Shown here: piece by piece, positions 6,074-6,195 of the stretch | Layout: every line of letters begins with the position of its first letter | Numbering within the stretch: position 1 is the stretch's first letter | Assembly: GCA_013824905.1 (NCBI GenBank) | Contig: PNOO01000147.1 | Location: 1-6,195, forward strand | DNA from: Syntrophus sp. (in: bacteria) | GTDB taxonomy: Bacteria > Desulfobacterota > Syntrophia > Syntrophales > UBA5619 | Length of the DNA: 6,195 nucleotides | Direction: 5' to 3' | Program-made: the position numbers and the translations under genes | The notes under the pieces: generated by a model | What the model was told of the DNA's origin: nothing | The model's input: only the letters and a program-made list of their open reading frames with translations | The model's database searches: none

Positions 6074-6195
6074 TTACCTCCTCGGCCGGATGCGGCGGCG
6101 GATGAGACGGATGAAGAACCCGATCAGGACGATCCCCAGAATATGGAGAAGGATGAAGATCCCGATCGCCCCGTAGGTGATCCCGTTTCCCCCGG
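6074..6195 (-). CDS. C-terminal end of an unidentified membrane protein (runs off the right edge)
   Basis: The minus strand has an open frame from the window edge to a TAA at 6076-6074, coding the last 39 residues. They start with GGNGITYG and continue as a strongly hydrophobic stretch, about residues 9-28 of the fragment (containing IGIFILLHILGIVLIGFF). The chain ends in a very basic tail, RLIRRRIRPRR. A hydrophobic helix followed by clustered arginines fits a final transmembrane segment with its C-terminus in the cytoplasm. The codons end mostly in C or G, as in the GC-rich neighbours, which supports real coding. The family cannot be told from this piece. No clear terminator follows before the Fic promoter about 65 bases on. 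Confidence 0.6.
   Translation of the reverse strand, partial: GGNGITYGAIGIFILLHILGIVLIGFFIRLIRRRIRPRR

Noticed and set aside
5931..6176. 81-codon plus-strand open frame upstream of the Fic gene
   Set aside because: Its second half is the antisense of the membrane-protein tail, which produces an artificial Arg/Met-rich text, and its first half lies over the Fic promoter. It has no ribosome site.
1..6195. CRISPR array, tRNA, rRNA, insertion sequence or attachment site
   Set aside because: I saw no regularly spaced repeats, no tRNA-like cloverleaf, no rRNA sequence, no transposase or integrase motifs, and no terminal inverted repeats.

Overview
The window reads like a chromosome segment of an anaerobic, acyl-CoA-metabolising bacterium. 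I lean towards a Desulfobacterota-type syntroph or sulfate reducer, or a relative. That rests on a tungsten/molybdenum aldehyde:ferredoxin oxidoreductase (AOR) family enzyme in tandem with an FAD/Fe-S NAD(P)H oxidoreductase, beside a fatty-acyl-CoA-type dehydrogenase. The taxon is an inference and is not proven by the sequence.

Layout. (1) Bases 1-745, minus strand: the first 248 residues of a 3-hydroxyacyl-CoA dehydrogenase, running off the left edge. (2) Bases 746-1064: a divergent control region of about 320 bases with no convincing gene. It holds a possible forward promoter, a 12-base palindrome and three ATATCA repeats. (3) Bases 1065-4676, plus strand: a two-gene operon. The first gene is a 563-residue GltD-like FAD oxidoreductase with a Fe-S N-terminus and a fused C-terminal two-cluster ferredoxin. 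After a 33-base gap comes a 628-residue AOR-family catalytic subunit. (4) Bases 4677-4751: a short convergent gap with no convincing terminator. (5) Bases 4752-5930, minus strand: a complete Fic-family protein with an intact catalytic motif and a self-inhibitory motif. It has a good sigma-70-like promoter in an AT-rich leader. (6) Bases 6074-6195, minus strand: the C-terminal tail of an unidentified membrane protein.

How the genes may work together. The AOR subunit would interconvert an aldehyde and its carboxylic acid, or carry out a related low-potential reaction. Electrons would pass through the ferredoxin tail of the partner to FAD and NAD(P)H. This resembles the three-subunit AorABC enzyme of Aromatoleum, with the electron-transfer and flavin parts joined in one chain. 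The divergent dehydrogenase would handle an acyl-CoA intermediate of a related pathway. The Fic gene looks unrelated to this metabolism. It is visibly less GC-rich (about 48% in a 60-base sample at 5281-5340, against about 63% at 3001-3060) and may be an acquired cargo gene.

I did not identify a new class of system. The points most worth checking are the fused redox partner and the non-standard cofactor and cluster motifs of the AOR subunit, which suggest a branch away from the classical archaeal aldehyde oxidoreductases.
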